Source: CBDEVH01 sp965243565
GTDB taxonomy: Bacteria; Pseudomonadota; Gammaproteobacteria; Tethybacterales; Persebacteraceae
Direction of reading: 5' to 3'
Assembly: GCA_965243565.1 (NCBI GenBank)
Contig: OZ251571.1
Coordinates: 1,178,001 to 1,242,000, forward strand
Length of the DNA: 64,000 bases
Shown: positions 16,099 through 24,857 of the stretch, piece after piece
Layout of the letters: each line of letters opens with the position of its first letter
Position numbering within the stretch: position 1 is the first letter of the stretch
Translations under genes and position numbers: made by a program
Notes under the pieces: generated by a model
Databases searched by the model: none
Seen by the model: the letters and a program-made list of their open reading frames with translations, nothing else
What the model was told of the DNA's origin: nothing

Positions 16099-18054
16099 TT
16101 ATTGAGGTGGTTGAGTGTCTTTAATGAGTTGTTCGATGATCTCACAAACAGGCACGACGGTGTTGTCTTTAGAGCCCAAACGACGTACAGAAACGGTGTT
16201 GTTTTCTGCTTCACGCTTACCAACAGAAAAGATAATGGGTATTTTGCTGTTTGAGTGTTCGCGTATTTTATAGTTTATTTTTTCATTACGACTGTCTAAA
16301 ACACAACGTACATTCGCTTGTTTTAGTGCTTCCATCACCGCTGTTGCATGAGTGTCGGCAGCTTGCGTGATGGTGGCAACCACCACTTGCACAGGTGATA
16401 ACCAAAGCGGTAAATGCCCCGCATAATGCTCTAATAATATACCAATGAATCGCTCAAATGATCCAATAATAGTCCGATGACACATCACCGGTCGTAAACG
16501 CTCGCCTTGCTCATTGGTGTATTCGGCGTCTAAATTTTCAGGTAGAACAAAATCCACCTGCCATGTCCCACATTGCCACTCGCGACCGATGGCATCACGC
16601 AATACAAATTCAAGTTTAGGACCGTAAAAAGCCCCTTCTCCCGCATTTAATGACCATTCGACACCAGCCTTTACACAGGCATTTTTTAGGGCTTCTTCGG
16701 CTTTGTCCCATACCTCGTCACTGCCTGCTCTAACAGCGGGTCTGTCAGAAAATTTGACGATAAATGAATCAAAGCCCAAATCTTTATAAACAGATTCGAG
16801 CAAATGTACATAGGCAATGGTTTCATCGGTGATTTGTTCTTCACGGCAAAAAATATGAGCATCGTCTTGTACAAAATTTCTAACGCGCATAATGCCATGC
16901 AACGCACCTGATGGCTCACAGCGATGGCAGCTACCAAACTCAGCCATACGCAATGGTAAATCACGATAACTTTTAACGCCTTGTTTGTATATTTGTACAT
17001 GACACGGGCAGTTCATCGGTTTTAATGCAAAAACGGTTTTTTGTTCGGGGTTGTCTAAATATTTCTTTAAGCCTTCTTCATTTTCGGATAAATACATATG
17101 TTCGCGAAACTTTGCCCAATGACCTGACATTTCCCACAATTTTTTATCAACCAATTGCGGTGTTTTGACTTCAATATAGCCTGCGGTTTGTTGACGACGG
17201 CGTATATACGCCTCAAGGTCACGATACAAAGTCCACCCTTTATCGTGCCAAAAAATCATCCCTGCCGCTTCTTCTTGTTGATGAAACAAATCCATCACTC
17301 GCCCTAAATTGCGATGATCGCGACGGCGCGCTTCTTCAAGAAAAATCAAGTAATCACTCAATGCGGTTTCGGTTGCAAATGCCACACCGTAAATACGCTG
17401 TAACATAGCATTGTCGGAATTTCCCTTCCAGTAACTACCCGCCAAATGCGTTAGTTTAAATGCCACACCTACATCGCCAGTATGTCGCATGTGAGGCCCA
17501 CGGCATAAATCCAAAAAATCACCCTGTTGATAAAAACTAATTTTTTGGTCATCAGCAATAACGTGAATCAACTCTTGCTTATAAGGCTCATTACGTTCGG
17601 TGTAATACGCCAACGCTTCTTGTCTGGTATATTCGAATCGCTCAAATGGTATTTTTTCTTGAATTAATTGACGCATCTTTACTTCAATTTTTTCTAAATC
17701 TTCAGGCGTAAAAGGCGTTTCGCGAGAAAAATCATAATAAAAACCGTTGGCGATGGCAGGGCCAATGGTTGGCTGCGCATCGGGAAATAAATGTTGAACA
17801 GCTTGTGCCAATACATGCGCACAATCATGACGAATCACTCCAACAGCGATATCATCAGTACGGTCAATAAATTCAACTGTATCGCCATCGTGTAATAAAC
17901 TGCTTAAATCAGATAATTCACCATTGATTTTGCATAGTGTTGTTTTTTTTGCCAGTGATGTTGAGATTTGCTTAACCGCAGCAAGTGCAGTGGAATTTTG
18001 CTCAAATTGACGTTGACTACCATCGTTTAAAATGATTTTAATGGGATTACTCAT
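16099..18054 (-). CDS. thrS: Threonyl-tRNA synthetase
   Basis: Class II synthetase of 651 residues (E. coli 642). Domains in order: TGS (about 1-62), the editing domain with RHDCAHVLAQAVQHLFP (HxxxH) and the later CRGPH, the catalytic core from about 245 with the zinc ligands of MNCPCHVQIYK and MCHRTIIGSFERF, and the C-terminal anticodon-binding domain. Signature motif 2 (RVRNFVQDDAHIF) is intact. Unlike in most gammaproteobacteria, infC-rpmI-rplT do not follow; the next gene on this strand is the aldehyde dehydrogenase, 91 nt away. Confidence 0.98.
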   Translation of the reverse strand: MSNPIKIILNDGSQRQFEQNSTALAAVKQISTSLAKKTTLCKINGELSDLSSLLHDGDTVEFIDRTDDIAVGVIRHDCAHVLAQAVQHLFPDAQPTIGPAIANGFYYDFSRETPFTPEDLEKIEVKMRQLIQEKIPFERFEYTRQEALAYYTERNEPYKQELIHVIADDQKISFYQQGDFLDLCRGPHMRHTGDVGVAFKLTHLAGSYWKGNSDNAMLQRIYGVAFATETALSDYLIFLEEARRRDHRNLGRVMDLFHQQEEAAGMIFWHDKGWTLYRDLEAYIRRRQQTAGYIEVKTPQLVDKKLWEMSGHWAKFREHMYLSENEEGLKKYLDNPEQKTVFALKPMNCPCHVQIYKQGVKSYRDLPLRMAEFGSCHRCEPSGALHGIMRVRNFVQDDAHIFCREEQITDETIAYVHLLESVYKDLGFDSFIVKFSDRPAVRAGSDEVWDKAEEALKNACVKAGVEWSLNAGEGAFYGPKLEFVLRDAIGREWQCGTWQVDFVLPENLDAEYTNEQGERLRPVMCHRTIIGSFERFIGILLEHYAGHLPLWLSPVQVVVATITQAADTHATAVMEALKQANVRCVLDSRNEKINYKIREHSNSKIPIIFSVGKREAENNTVSVRRLGSKDNTVVPVCEIIEQLIKDTQPPQ

Positions 18055-18113
18055 CGATAAAAAACAAACCGTTTAAACGTTATTTCTCGTGTTATTGGCA
18101 ATAGCTGTAAGCC

Positions 18114-18608
18114 TTAGATATTTAACTGTGGCCAATGGTTTTCGCTACGACGAATAAAACCAGCAGCATCACTCAACCACGCACTGCGAATACCCTTACT
18201 GTAGTTTAAGTAGAGCTTACCCTTACGGATACTCCAGGCAGTTGGATCGCCACGGACAAGATAGCCTTGTGCCACACCATACGCACAATGCCCGCCATAT
18301 TGAGGTAGGTATTTGGCAGGGTTTTTAGTGAATTTATCCATGTTCTTGACGGATGAAAATTGCCAATTTTTACCACCAAATTTAGCGGTAAAAGTCGCTT
18401 TGCCTTGAATCGCTTTTTGTTCTTCAAAATAAGAAACAAGGTCGTAGCCTTCTACTCCTAAGCCATTGCTGTAGTTGTAAAATTTAACTTTAGAGGGTAA
18501 ATCACCCGCATTGCCACTGCCACCAACAGCATTAATAAACAACGCACCAATGCCACTTGTTAGCAAAACTAAAATGAATAAAAATATTGGAAAACGACGG
18601 TTATACAT
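18114..18608 (-). CDS. Membrane-anchored or secreted YHS-domain protein
   Basis: Protein of 164 residues with one hydrophobic N-terminal segment (about 7-27, FPIFLFILVLLTSGIGALFI) and an outward-facing YHS domain. The domain shows VEGYDLVSYFEEQKAIQG, NWQFSSVKNMDKFTKNPAKYLPQYGGHCAYGVAQG and a terminal YLNYSKG segment. YHS domains of this kind are proposed to bind metals or small ligands in the periplasm; the exact function is unknown. It sits alone between lysA and thrS with gaps of 92 and 59 nt. Confidence 0.85.
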   Translation of the reverse strand: MYNRRFPIFLFILVLLTSGIGALFINAVGGSGNAGDLPSKVKFYNYSNGLGVEGYDLVSYFEEQKAIQGKATFTAKFGGKNWQFSSVKNMDKFTKNPAKYLPQYGGHCAYGVAQGYLVRGDPTAWSIRKGKLYLNYSKGIRSAWLSDAAGFIRRSENHWPQLNI

Positions 18609-18700
18609 TAAAACTACTTTATTATTTATACTATTGCACAGGATTTATAGAGATGAAATTCTAACACAAATTTTCTCCTTATAATCAGTGATAAATAAAA

Positions 18701-19942
18701 TTATAAGTCTCTTTCAGGAGCAACTAGCTGGTCGAATGTCTGAGGTTTGCGGATTAGTCGTGACTGTCCATTATTAACCAGTACAGCGGCAGGGCGTAAG
18801 CGGCAATTGTAGTTGGAAGTCAGCACTTCTCCATACGCACCTGTGTTAAAAATAATTAATACATCTCCTGTTTTTACTACGAGTTGACAGTTTTTATAAA
18901 ATACATCAGCACTTTCACAAACAGGACCGACAACATCACCAACATCAGCAGAATTGTCGCTCGAAACTGCTGAAACGATGGGGTGAATAGCCCCATATAA
19001 TGCAGGACGAATTAAGTCATTCATGGCGGCATCAACCACCCATATTTTTTTATGTGGGTTTGTTTTGACATATTCAACAGTGGTTAATAACAAGCCAGCA
19101 CCTGCCGAAATTGAACGTCCCGGTTCGATAATAATGACTTTATCGGAAAATAAAGTCGCCAATTTTTTATCGTATTCGGGTAAGTGAATCGGCTGCTGTT
19201 GTAGTTTTGCATAGTCAATGGCAAACCCTCCTCCCATATCGACCATTTTGATGGGAATGTTGGCAGCTTCAGCAATATTCACTTGTTCTGCCATTTTATC
19301 CGCCAGTTCCAAATAAATAGATTCTTTGTTAATTTGTGATCCCACATGGCAACTAAAACCTAAAAAGTCGATGGCATCGCTGTTGTGTGCAACCACCGCC
19401 AAACGCAACGCATCGGATGCGGTTACACCAAATTTGGTGTCGGAGGTGCCCGTTGTTAAATATTGATGGGTATTGCCATCTACTTCAAGGGTCAGGCGAA
19501 TCGCCACAGGGGCAACCGCATTAATATTTTTAGCACAGTCGATTATGCGATACAACTCGTCTTCAGATTCGATATTGAAAGAATAAATGCCATATTTTAA
19601 TGCCTGAATAATTTCGCTCGTTTTTTTTCCCACACCTGAAAAAACGATTCTGCGGGAATCGCCTCCTGCTTCGAGAACTTTGCGTAATTCACCGATGGAT
19701 ACAATATCAAACCCCGCACCCAATGCCACCAATAAACGCAGTAAATTTAAGTTATCGTTGGTTTTTACCGCATAATGAATATGAGGGGCACTTTTGCAAA
19801 ACGTTTTTTGAATGTCAGCATAGGCCTGTTCAAAGACGGATTGTGAATACACGTAACAAGGCGTTGAATATTGTTTCGCCAGATCAGTTACAGCCACGCC
19901 ATCGACATGCCATTGATTGTTTTTACAAATAATACCTTGCAT
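18701..19942 (-). CDS. lysA: Diaminopimelate decarboxylase
   Basis: PLP enzyme of 413 residues, the last step of lysine synthesis (meso-DAP to lysine). The alanine-racemase-like barrel carries the PLP lysine Lys60 in HYAVKTND; SCHVGSQI, DMGGGFAIDY, EPGRSISAGAG and the substrate-binding VCESADVF follow. Length matches the family (E. coli 420). It begins 2 nt after lptM, forming the widespread lptM-lysA pair divergent from cyaY. Confidence 0.97.
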   Translation of the reverse strand: MQGIICKNNQWHVDGVAVTDLAKQYSTPCYVYSQSVFEQAYADIQKTFCKSAPHIHYAVKTNDNLNLLRLLVALGAGFDIVSIGELRKVLEAGGDSRRIVFSGVGKKTSEIIQALKYGIYSFNIESEDELYRIIDCAKNINAVAPVAIRLTLEVDGNTHQYLTTGTSDTKFGVTASDALRLAVVAHNSDAIDFLGFSCHVGSQINKESIYLELADKMAEQVNIAEAANIPIKMVDMGGGFAIDYAKLQQQPIHLPEYDKKLATLFSDKVIIIEPGRSISAGAGLLLTTVEYVKTNPHKKIWVVDAAMNDLIRPALYGAIHPIVSAVSSDNSADVGDVVGPVCESADVFYKNCQLVVKTGDVLIIFNTGAYGEVLTSNYNCRLRPAAVLVNNGQSRLIRKPQTFDQLVAPERDL

Positions 19943-19944
19943 GA

Positions 19945-20082
19945 TTAGTCTAACGTAAAAAACGAGGTGGGCGAGTGTGATTCGGCTTTGGTGTCTTCAT
20001 CAGGCAGCGAGAGTGGTCCTTTTTTGCCACAAGCACTTATTAACAACACCATTGATAATAGTAAAGCAATTTTTTTTGTCAT
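19945..20082 (-). CDS. lptM: LPS translocon maturation lipoprotein LptM (YifL)
   Basis: Lipoprotein precursor of 45 residues. A short positive n-region (MTKK), a hydrophobic core and lipobox LISAC lead to the invariant CGKKGPLSLP that defines YifL/LptM, which helps disulfide maturation of LptD at the outer membrane. The ATG at 20082 is chosen because it places the signal peptide correctly; an upstream in-frame start would add 21 polar residues before the signal. TATAAT lies 6 nt upstream. The gene sits directly in front of lysA, as in many gammaproteobacteria. Confidence 0.9.
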   Translation of the reverse strand: MTKKIALLLSMVLLISACGKKGPLSLPDEDTKAESHSPTSFFTLD

Positions 20083-20088
20083 ACATGA

Positions 20089-20120
20089 ATTATACAAGTA
20101 TGGATTCTTTTTTTTGTCAA
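20089..20120 (-). promoter_or_regulatory. Possible lptM-lysA promoter
   Basis: Minus-strand TTGACA (20115-20120) and TATAAT (20089-20094) are both perfect hexamers but are 20 nt apart, longer than the 16-18 optimum. The -10 ends 6 nt before the lptM ATG, so the transcript would be essentially leaderless. Confidence 0.35.
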
Positions 20121-20221
20121 ATATACCGTTGTCTTGTTGTCTCAAGTACTCGACACCAGTAAAATAGTGATAATGATTTTATAACTGCTTTTTTCAACAC
20201 ACCAAAAGGACATGATTACCC

Positions 20222-20497
20222 ATGGATGCCTCACAATTTCACCAACAATGCGACGTTCTTTACCAACAAATCGAAACTCTTTTAGAAGATAATTCGATCG
20301 ATTTTGATAATAATGGTAATATTATTGAAATTTATACCGACAATGACGAAACCATTGTGATTAACAAACAAGCCCCTATGTCGCAAGTTTGGTTAGCCTC
20401 ACGCGAAGGCGGTAGGCATTTTCATTTTGTTAATGATGAATGGGTAGATACACGTGATGGCAGCCAATTACTCACGCATTTACAATCTATTTTATAA
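20222..20497 (+). CDS. cyaY: Frataxin-like iron donor or regulator CyaY
   Basis: Protein of 91 residues with a single frataxin domain. It binds iron through an acidic helix (here CDVLYQQIETLLEDNSIDFD) and modulates IscS in Fe-S assembly. The conserved sheet residues are visible in VINKQAPMSQVWLASREGGRHFHF and the end W.DTRDG. It is slightly shorter than E. coli CyaY (106). RBS AAAGGA lies upstream of the ATG at 20222. It faces lptM-lysA, a conserved arrangement, and is followed 6 nt later by ampD. Confidence 0.95.
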   Translation: MDASQFHQQCDVLYQQIETLLEDNSIDFDNNGNIIEIYTDNDETIVINKQAPMSQVWLASREGGRHFHFVNDEWVDTRDGSQLLTHLQSIL

Positions 20498-20503
20498 ACG
20501 CCA

Positions 20504-21070
20504 ATGCTATCGCTCAACGCCAATGGTTGGATTAATCAAGTCCAGCACTTTTCTAGCCCTCATTATAGCGAGCGTGATGATGCAAACAACGTCCAATTAT
20601 TGGTGATTCATGGTATATCATTACCCCCAAACAAGTTTGGCAGTAACGATATTATTGACTTGTTCTTGGGCAAACTGGATACCAATTGCCACCCTAGTTT
20701 TAACGATTTATCGGGTTTAAAAGTATCCGCCCATTTTCTAATTCGTCGTGATGGTTGCCTTTTGCAATTTGTCTCTTGCCACCATGCCGCATGGCATGCG
20801 GGCGAGTCTTTTTGGAATGGACAAAGTCAATGTAATCCTTTTTCTATCGGCATAGAACTAGAAGGTAGCGACTCTTGCGAGTACGACAATCAACAGTATT
20901 TACAATTAATCACTTTATTTAATTTACTAAAAACATCATATCCCACCATTCGCGTTGCCGGACATTGCCATATTGCACCAACTCGCAAAACCGATCCGGG
21001 CGATTATTTTATGTGGGATGATTTTTTTTCAACCATAGGAAAGCAATACGATGGAAGACCAAATTCTTGA
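20504..21070 (+). CDS. ampD: 1,6-anhydro-N-acetylmuramoyl-L-alanine amidase
   Basis: Cytoplasmic zinc amidase of 188 residues that removes the peptide from anhydromuropeptides during wall recycling. The amidase_2 fold is shown by VIHGISLPP (first Zn His), SAHFLIRRDG, HHAAWHAGES, SIGIELEGSD and the C-terminal AGHCHIAPTRKTDPGDYF, which supplies the second His and the Zn-binding Asp. Length matches E. coli AmpD (183). It begins 6 nt after cyaY and its end overlaps the following esterase by 20 nt. No ampE follows. Confidence 0.95.
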   Translation: MLSLNANGWINQVQHFSSPHYSERDDANNVQLLVIHGISLPPNKFGSNDIIDLFLGKLDTNCHPSFNDLSGLKVSAHFLIRRDGCLLQFVSCHHAAWHAGESFWNGQSQCNPFSIGIELEGSDSCEYDNQQYLQLITLFNLLKTSYPTIRVAGHCHIAPTRKTDPGDYFMWDDFFSTIGKQYDGRPNS

Positions 21071-21704
21071 ATACAATCCAAAAAACCATGCCAAATACAG
21101 TATTATTTTATTGCATGGCTTAGGTGCCAGTGGCAATGACTTATACCCCCTTGCTCGCCATATCGGCAATGGCTTGTGTCGGGTGGTTTGTCCCAATGCG
21201 CCAATCATGCCCGTTACGCTTAACGGAGGCATGCAAATGCCAGCATGGTATGACATTATCGGCAGCGATTTATCCGACCGACAGGATGAAAAAGGCGTGG
21301 CTCAATCCACCCAATTTATTCATGAAATCATCAATAGCGAAATTGAGAAAGGATTTGCGGCTGATCATATTTTTTTAGCCGGTTTTTCACAAGGTGCTGC
21401 CATGTCGTTGCACATTGGCTTGCGTTATCCCCAGACAGTGGCAGGTATTATTGTATTATCAGGCTATTTATTGTTTGCTCAGCAAGCCCTACCCATGCAA
21501 AACAAATCGGTGCCTATTTTTCAGGCACATGGTACATTGGATCCTGTGGTCTTGCCAGAATGGGCAAGAACCACCCACAATATTTTGCAAGAAAATGATT
21601 TTAATATCACCTATTGTGAATATAATATAATGCATAACATATCACAAGATACAATCGATAGTATCAATCAATGGATACTACCGTTGATTTCAACAAAGGA
21701 ATAA
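21051..21704 (+). CDS. Alpha/beta-hydrolase, phospholipase/carboxylesterase family
   Basis: Protein of 217 residues of the dienelactone-hydrolase-like carboxylesterase family (Pseudomonas EstB, acyl-protein-thioesterase relatives). HGLGASGNDLYPL forms the oxyanion region, GFSQGAAMSL carries the nucleophilic Ser, and HGTLDPVV carries the Asp. The usual C-terminal catalytic histidine position reads as NIMHNISQDTIDSI, so His in MHN is the likely third member. It overlaps ampD by 20 nt and is followed by bcp after 4 nt. The physiological ester substrate is unknown. Confidence 0.88.
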   Translation: MEDQILEYNPKNHAKYSIILLHGLGASGNDLYPLARHIGNGLCRVVCPNAPIMPVTLNGGMQMPAWYDIIGSDLSDRQDEKGVAQSTQFIHEIINSEIEKGFAADHIFLAGFSQGAAMSLHIGLRYPQTVAGIIVLSGYLLFAQQALPMQNKSVPIFQAHGTLDPVVLPEWARTTHNILQENDFNITYCEYNIMHNISQDTIDSINQWILPLISTKE

Positions 21705-21708
21705 TACA

Positions 21709-22176
21709 ATGACTCTCAATCAAAAAATAGACGACTTTACCGTTGCCATTACCGGCGAAAACAAAACATTTACTTTATCCGAACATCGGGGTAAAAACAT
21801 CGCCTTGTTTTTTTACCCCAAAGACGACACACCGGGCTGCACCATCGAAGGCAACGAATTTACCGCTCATATCAGCGATTTTGAAAAAGCCAATACCATC
21901 ATCTTGGGGGTGTCACGTGACAGCATTGCATCACACGAAAAATTTAGAAGCAAGTTTTCTTACGAGCATCATTTATTAGCCGATACAGACGGCGTATTGT
22001 GCGATCTATTTGATGTCATGGGTCCTAAAAATATGTTTGGTAAAATTTATCAAGGTATTAACCGACGCACTTTTATTATTAACGGTGAGGGCGTATTGGT
22101 ACAACAATGGCTCGACGTAACCGCCAAAGGTCACGCCGAAGAAGTATTAAAATATGTGCAATCATTGCCAGCGTAA
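21709..22176 (+). CDS. bcp: Peroxiredoxin of the Bcp/PrxQ subfamily
   Basis: Thiol peroxidase of 155 residues. The peroxidatic Cys44 is in FYPKDDTPGCTIEGNEF, and the conserved GVSRDS and RRTFIING segments are present. The resolving Cys that many Bcp proteins carry five residues later is absent (Asn49), so resolution must use the remaining Cys98 (DGVLCDLF) or an external thiol. It lies 4 nt after the esterase and 6 nt before hemD in a tight + operon starting at cyaY. Confidence 0.94.
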   Translation: MTLNQKIDDFTVAITGENKTFTLSEHRGKNIALFFYPKDDTPGCTIEGNEFTAHISDFEKANTIILGVSRDSIASHEKFRSKFSYEHHLLADTDGVLCDLFDVMGPKNMFGKIYQGINRRTFIINGEGVLVQQWLDVTAKGHAEEVLKYVQSLPA

Positions 22177-22182
22177 CAAGCT

Positions 22183-22956
22183 TTGAAAAGTATTTGGATT
22201 AGCCGCCCCAGCGCGCGTGCACAATTATTGGCAGCTCACTGCCGTGAGTCGGGGCTAAAGCCTTTGTGTTATCCTGCCATTACAATTACGCCAGTCGCTA
22301 CCACTGATGCTTGTGTTCAACGTTATTTCAAACAGATTAAGCAGTATAAACTCAGTCTATTTATCAGTGCCGATGCAGCGCACTATATAAGCAATTATAT
22401 AGATGACCAACTCGCTTGGTCTGGTGATAATAACCAGCTTCTTTACGCCGTTGCCATTGGCAAACACACCGCTACTGCACTGCATTCGGCTTATACTTTG
22501 GTCGCAACACCGCCTGATTCTATTAGCGATAGTCTGCATTTATTAACAACGCTATCGCTTACACCGCCTGCCATCGTTGCCGTTATTGGTGGCAATAATC
22601 AGAGCAATGACATGCCCTCCCCGCCATTGTGCGAGGCACTGCACAAGCAGGGAATTGGTGTTGAACCCATTGTTTGTTATCAGCGAAGTATCGCCCCACC
22701 CAACAACGAATTATCACAATTAGGCAACAGTGGTGGGGTCAATGCTGCCGTCGCTTACAGCACTGAAACACTCACCGCCATGTTGGCAATGATACACCCA
22801 TACACCGACTGGTTGCTAAACACCCCTTTGTTTGTTATACATTCTAATATCGAAAAGGCAGCAAAGCAGCTCGGCTTTAAAAAAATAATGGTTGTCAGTG
22901 ATTCCTCACAAATGGCAATTGCCATTCGTGATTATTTTGCCAATACCTCATCATAA
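22183..22956 (+). CDS. hemD: Uroporphyrinogen-III synthase
   Basis: Protein of 257 residues that cyclises hydroxymethylbilane with D-ring inversion in haem synthesis. Sequence conservation in this family is low; recognisable parts are the N-terminal ISRPSARAQLLAAHCRESGLKPLCYPAI, FISADAAHYI, YAVAIGKHTATAL, IVCYQRS and a C-terminal FVIHSNIEKAAKQLGF. The start is TTG (22183) with no strong ribosome-binding site. hemC, its usual partner, is not adjacent; hemA lies about 4 kb away on the other strand. The end overlaps the convergent glycosyltransferase by 25 nt. Confidence 0.88.
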   Translation: MKSIWISRPSARAQLLAAHCRESGLKPLCYPAITITPVATTDACVQRYFKQIKQYKLSLFISADAAHYISNYIDDQLAWSGDNNQLLYAVAIGKHTATALHSAYTLVATPPDSISDSLHLLTTLSLTPPAIVAVIGGNNQSNDMPSPPLCEALHKQGIGVEPIVCYQRSIAPPNNELSQLGNSGGVNAAVAYSTETLTAMLAMIHPYTDWLLNTPLFVIHSNIEKAAKQLGFKKIMVVSDSSQMAIAIRDYFANTSS

Positions 22957-24032
22957 ACCGCACGCGTTTTTTGTACCATTTGTTGCAACGAAAAAGCAGA
23001 TACCGACTCCCTTAAATCAATTTTTGGTAGTTCAAACACCGATAACATTGCCGTCGCCAAACCATCACAATCACTCGGCGTAAATAAAATACCATTTTTA
23101 TTGGCTTGAATAATATCCATTGCGCCACCATGTGCAGGAGCAATAGTAAGACAATTCATCGCCAACGCTTCTACAACAGTCCGTCCAAATGCTTCGGGCT
23201 TAGTCGAAGCCGACACCACCACATCTGATAAATGATATATTTCGCGCATCTGCTGTTGCTTGCCCACAAAACGCACTGCATCACCAATACCCAATGACTG
23301 TGCGGTGTCTTTTAAGGTTATTAAGCGTTGTGGGTTTTTATCATCATCGCCCACTATAATCGCTAATAAATTATTGTCTTTTTGATACGCTTTGGCAAAC
23401 GCCATCAAAAACAAGCCATGCCCTTTTAACGAAGACAACCGTCCCACCAATGCAATTATTTTTTTGCCCTGTAATTGAAATTGCGTTTGCAACGCTAAGC
23501 TGCATTCCTTGTCGACTTTAGTGGGAGTAAAATAATCAAAATCAATGCCTCGATGAATCAACCGTACTTTGTTAGTGGGTGTATGGTAGTTTTTTTGCAC
23601 GTAATCCACCATCGCCGTACTCGGGCATATTACTTTTTTAGCCCGTGTCATTTGCGCACTATAGCGGTTAATACTATACATACCATGACAAGTTGAGACG
23701 ACGCTCCATTTTAAATGCGCCCCGGCAAAGTACAATAACCACGCTGGTACACGACTACGTACATGAATAATTGACGGATTAATAGCCATTAAAATTTCGC
23801 GTAATTGGAATGCCCTATAAGGTAAGGTCAATATATTTTTACTGCCACAATCGTAATGAACGTGCTGTCCGCCATCTGCCAATACTGTATTGATTAACTC
23901 ACCATGCCGCGAAATGACCACGCTTTCCATGCCCTGATTAACCAAGTATCGCGATAACTCAACCACACCACGTTCCACACCACCCAACACCATATCAGGC
24001 AGTAGTTGCACCACTTTTATGGGTTGCTTCAT
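22932..24032 (-). CDS. GT4-family glycosyltransferase
   Basis: Protein of 366 residues with the GT-B fold. The N-terminal acceptor domain begins VVQLLPDMVLGGVERGVVELSRYL. The C-terminal donor domain shows LVGRLSSLKGHGLFLMAF, FVGKQQQMREIYHLSDVVVSAST and the EX7E motif region KPEAFGRTVVEALAMN. A lipopolysaccharide or other surface-glycan role is likely but unproven. The start at 24032 forms an ATGA overlap with the mutM stop; an ATG six codons upstream also exists. The 3' end runs 25 nt into hemD on the opposite strand. Confidence 0.88.
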   Translation of the reverse strand: MKQPIKVVQLLPDMVLGGVERGVVELSRYLVNQGMESVVISRHGELINTVLADGGQHVHYDCGSKNILTLPYRAFQLREILMAINPSIIHVRSRVPAWLLYFAGAHLKWSVVSTCHGMYSINRYSAQMTRAKKVICPSTAMVDYVQKNYHTPTNKVRLIHRGIDFDYFTPTKVDKECSLALQTQFQLQGKKIIALVGRLSSLKGHGLFLMAFAKAYQKDNNLLAIIVGDDDKNPQRLITLKDTAQSLGIGDAVRFVGKQQQMREIYHLSDVVVSASTKPEAFGRTVVEALAMNCLTIAPAHGGAMDIIQANKNGILFTPSDCDGLATAMLSVFELPKIDLRESVSAFSLQQMVQKTRAVYDEVLAK

Positions 24033-24841
24033 CGCTGACACCGCCGACAATAAAAAGTAGAACGTCCGCTTTGCGTGGTTTTAATAATGGCAGTGCCGCA
24101 CTTGCGACAAGGCAAACCAGCACGCCCATAGACTTTCCACTGCATCTGAAAATGCCCTTCGTGCCCTTCTGTATTTACAAAATCGCGAATCGTCGAACCG
24201 CCCGCTAAAATGGCTTGTTGAAGAATAGTACGAACCGCTGTAACTATTTTTCGAAGTGATGGCAAGCACAAACTATTAGCGGCATGGCTAGGTAATAAAC
24301 CAGCCGAAAACAACGCTTCTGCCGCATAAATATTACCTACTCCCGCCACCACTCGTGCGTCCATTAATGCCGATTTTATCGGCATCGATTTTGATTTAAG
24401 TACTTTTTGCAAATAAACCGCCGAAAAATCGTCACCCAGTGGTTCTGCTCCAATAGACGATAACCAAGGATGATCTTGCCACGGTAACACTGTTGTCGTC
24501 ATCCGTCCGAATCGACGGGGATCGGTATAAACAAGGTATTGCCCATCGTTGAATTTAATCCGTACATGCGCATGAGTATTAAACACCGCTTTTTTTTGTA
24601 AAGAAAAATAACCACTCATGCCAAAATGCACCAAAAAATAGCAATTTTTACCACTAATAATCAGATATTTACCGCGTCTATCCACACTTGTAATGGTTTC
24701 ACCACACAGCAGTTGTTTCATATTATGTGGAAATTTATCACGCAGACCATCGCGTTTTAGCACCACGCTTTTAATCGTTTTATGCAATATAGCTTGTTCT
24801 AAGCTGTTGCGAATCGTTTCTACTTCGGGTAATTCAGGCAT
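24029..24841 (-). CDS. mutM: Formamidopyrimidine-DNA glycosylase
   Basis: Base-excision-repair enzyme of 270 residues (E. coli 269) that removes 8-oxoguanine and Fapy lesions. Catalytic Pro2 and Glu3 are in MPELPEVETI, Lys58 in DRRGKYLI. The helix-two-turn-helix segment (VAGVGNIYAAEALF) and the C-terminal four-cysteine zinc finger (CRKCGT and YCRRCQ) are intact. The stop overlaps the glycosyltransferase start. prmC ends 16 nt upstream. Confidence 0.97.
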   Translation of the reverse strand: MPELPEVETIRNSLEQAILHKTIKSVVLKRDGLRDKFPHNMKQLLCGETITSVDRRGKYLIISGKNCYFLVHFGMSGYFSLQKKAVFNTHAHVRIKFNDGQYLVYTDPRRFGRMTTTVLPWQDHPWLSSIGAEPLGDDFSAVYLQKVLKSKSMPIKSALMDARVVAGVGNIYAAEALFSAGLLPSHAANSLCLPSLRKIVTAVRTILQQAILAGGSTIRDFVNTEGHEGHFQMQWKVYGRAGLPCRKCGTAIIKTTQSGRSTFYCRRCQR

Positions 24842-24857
24842 GATTTACAATGAGTCT

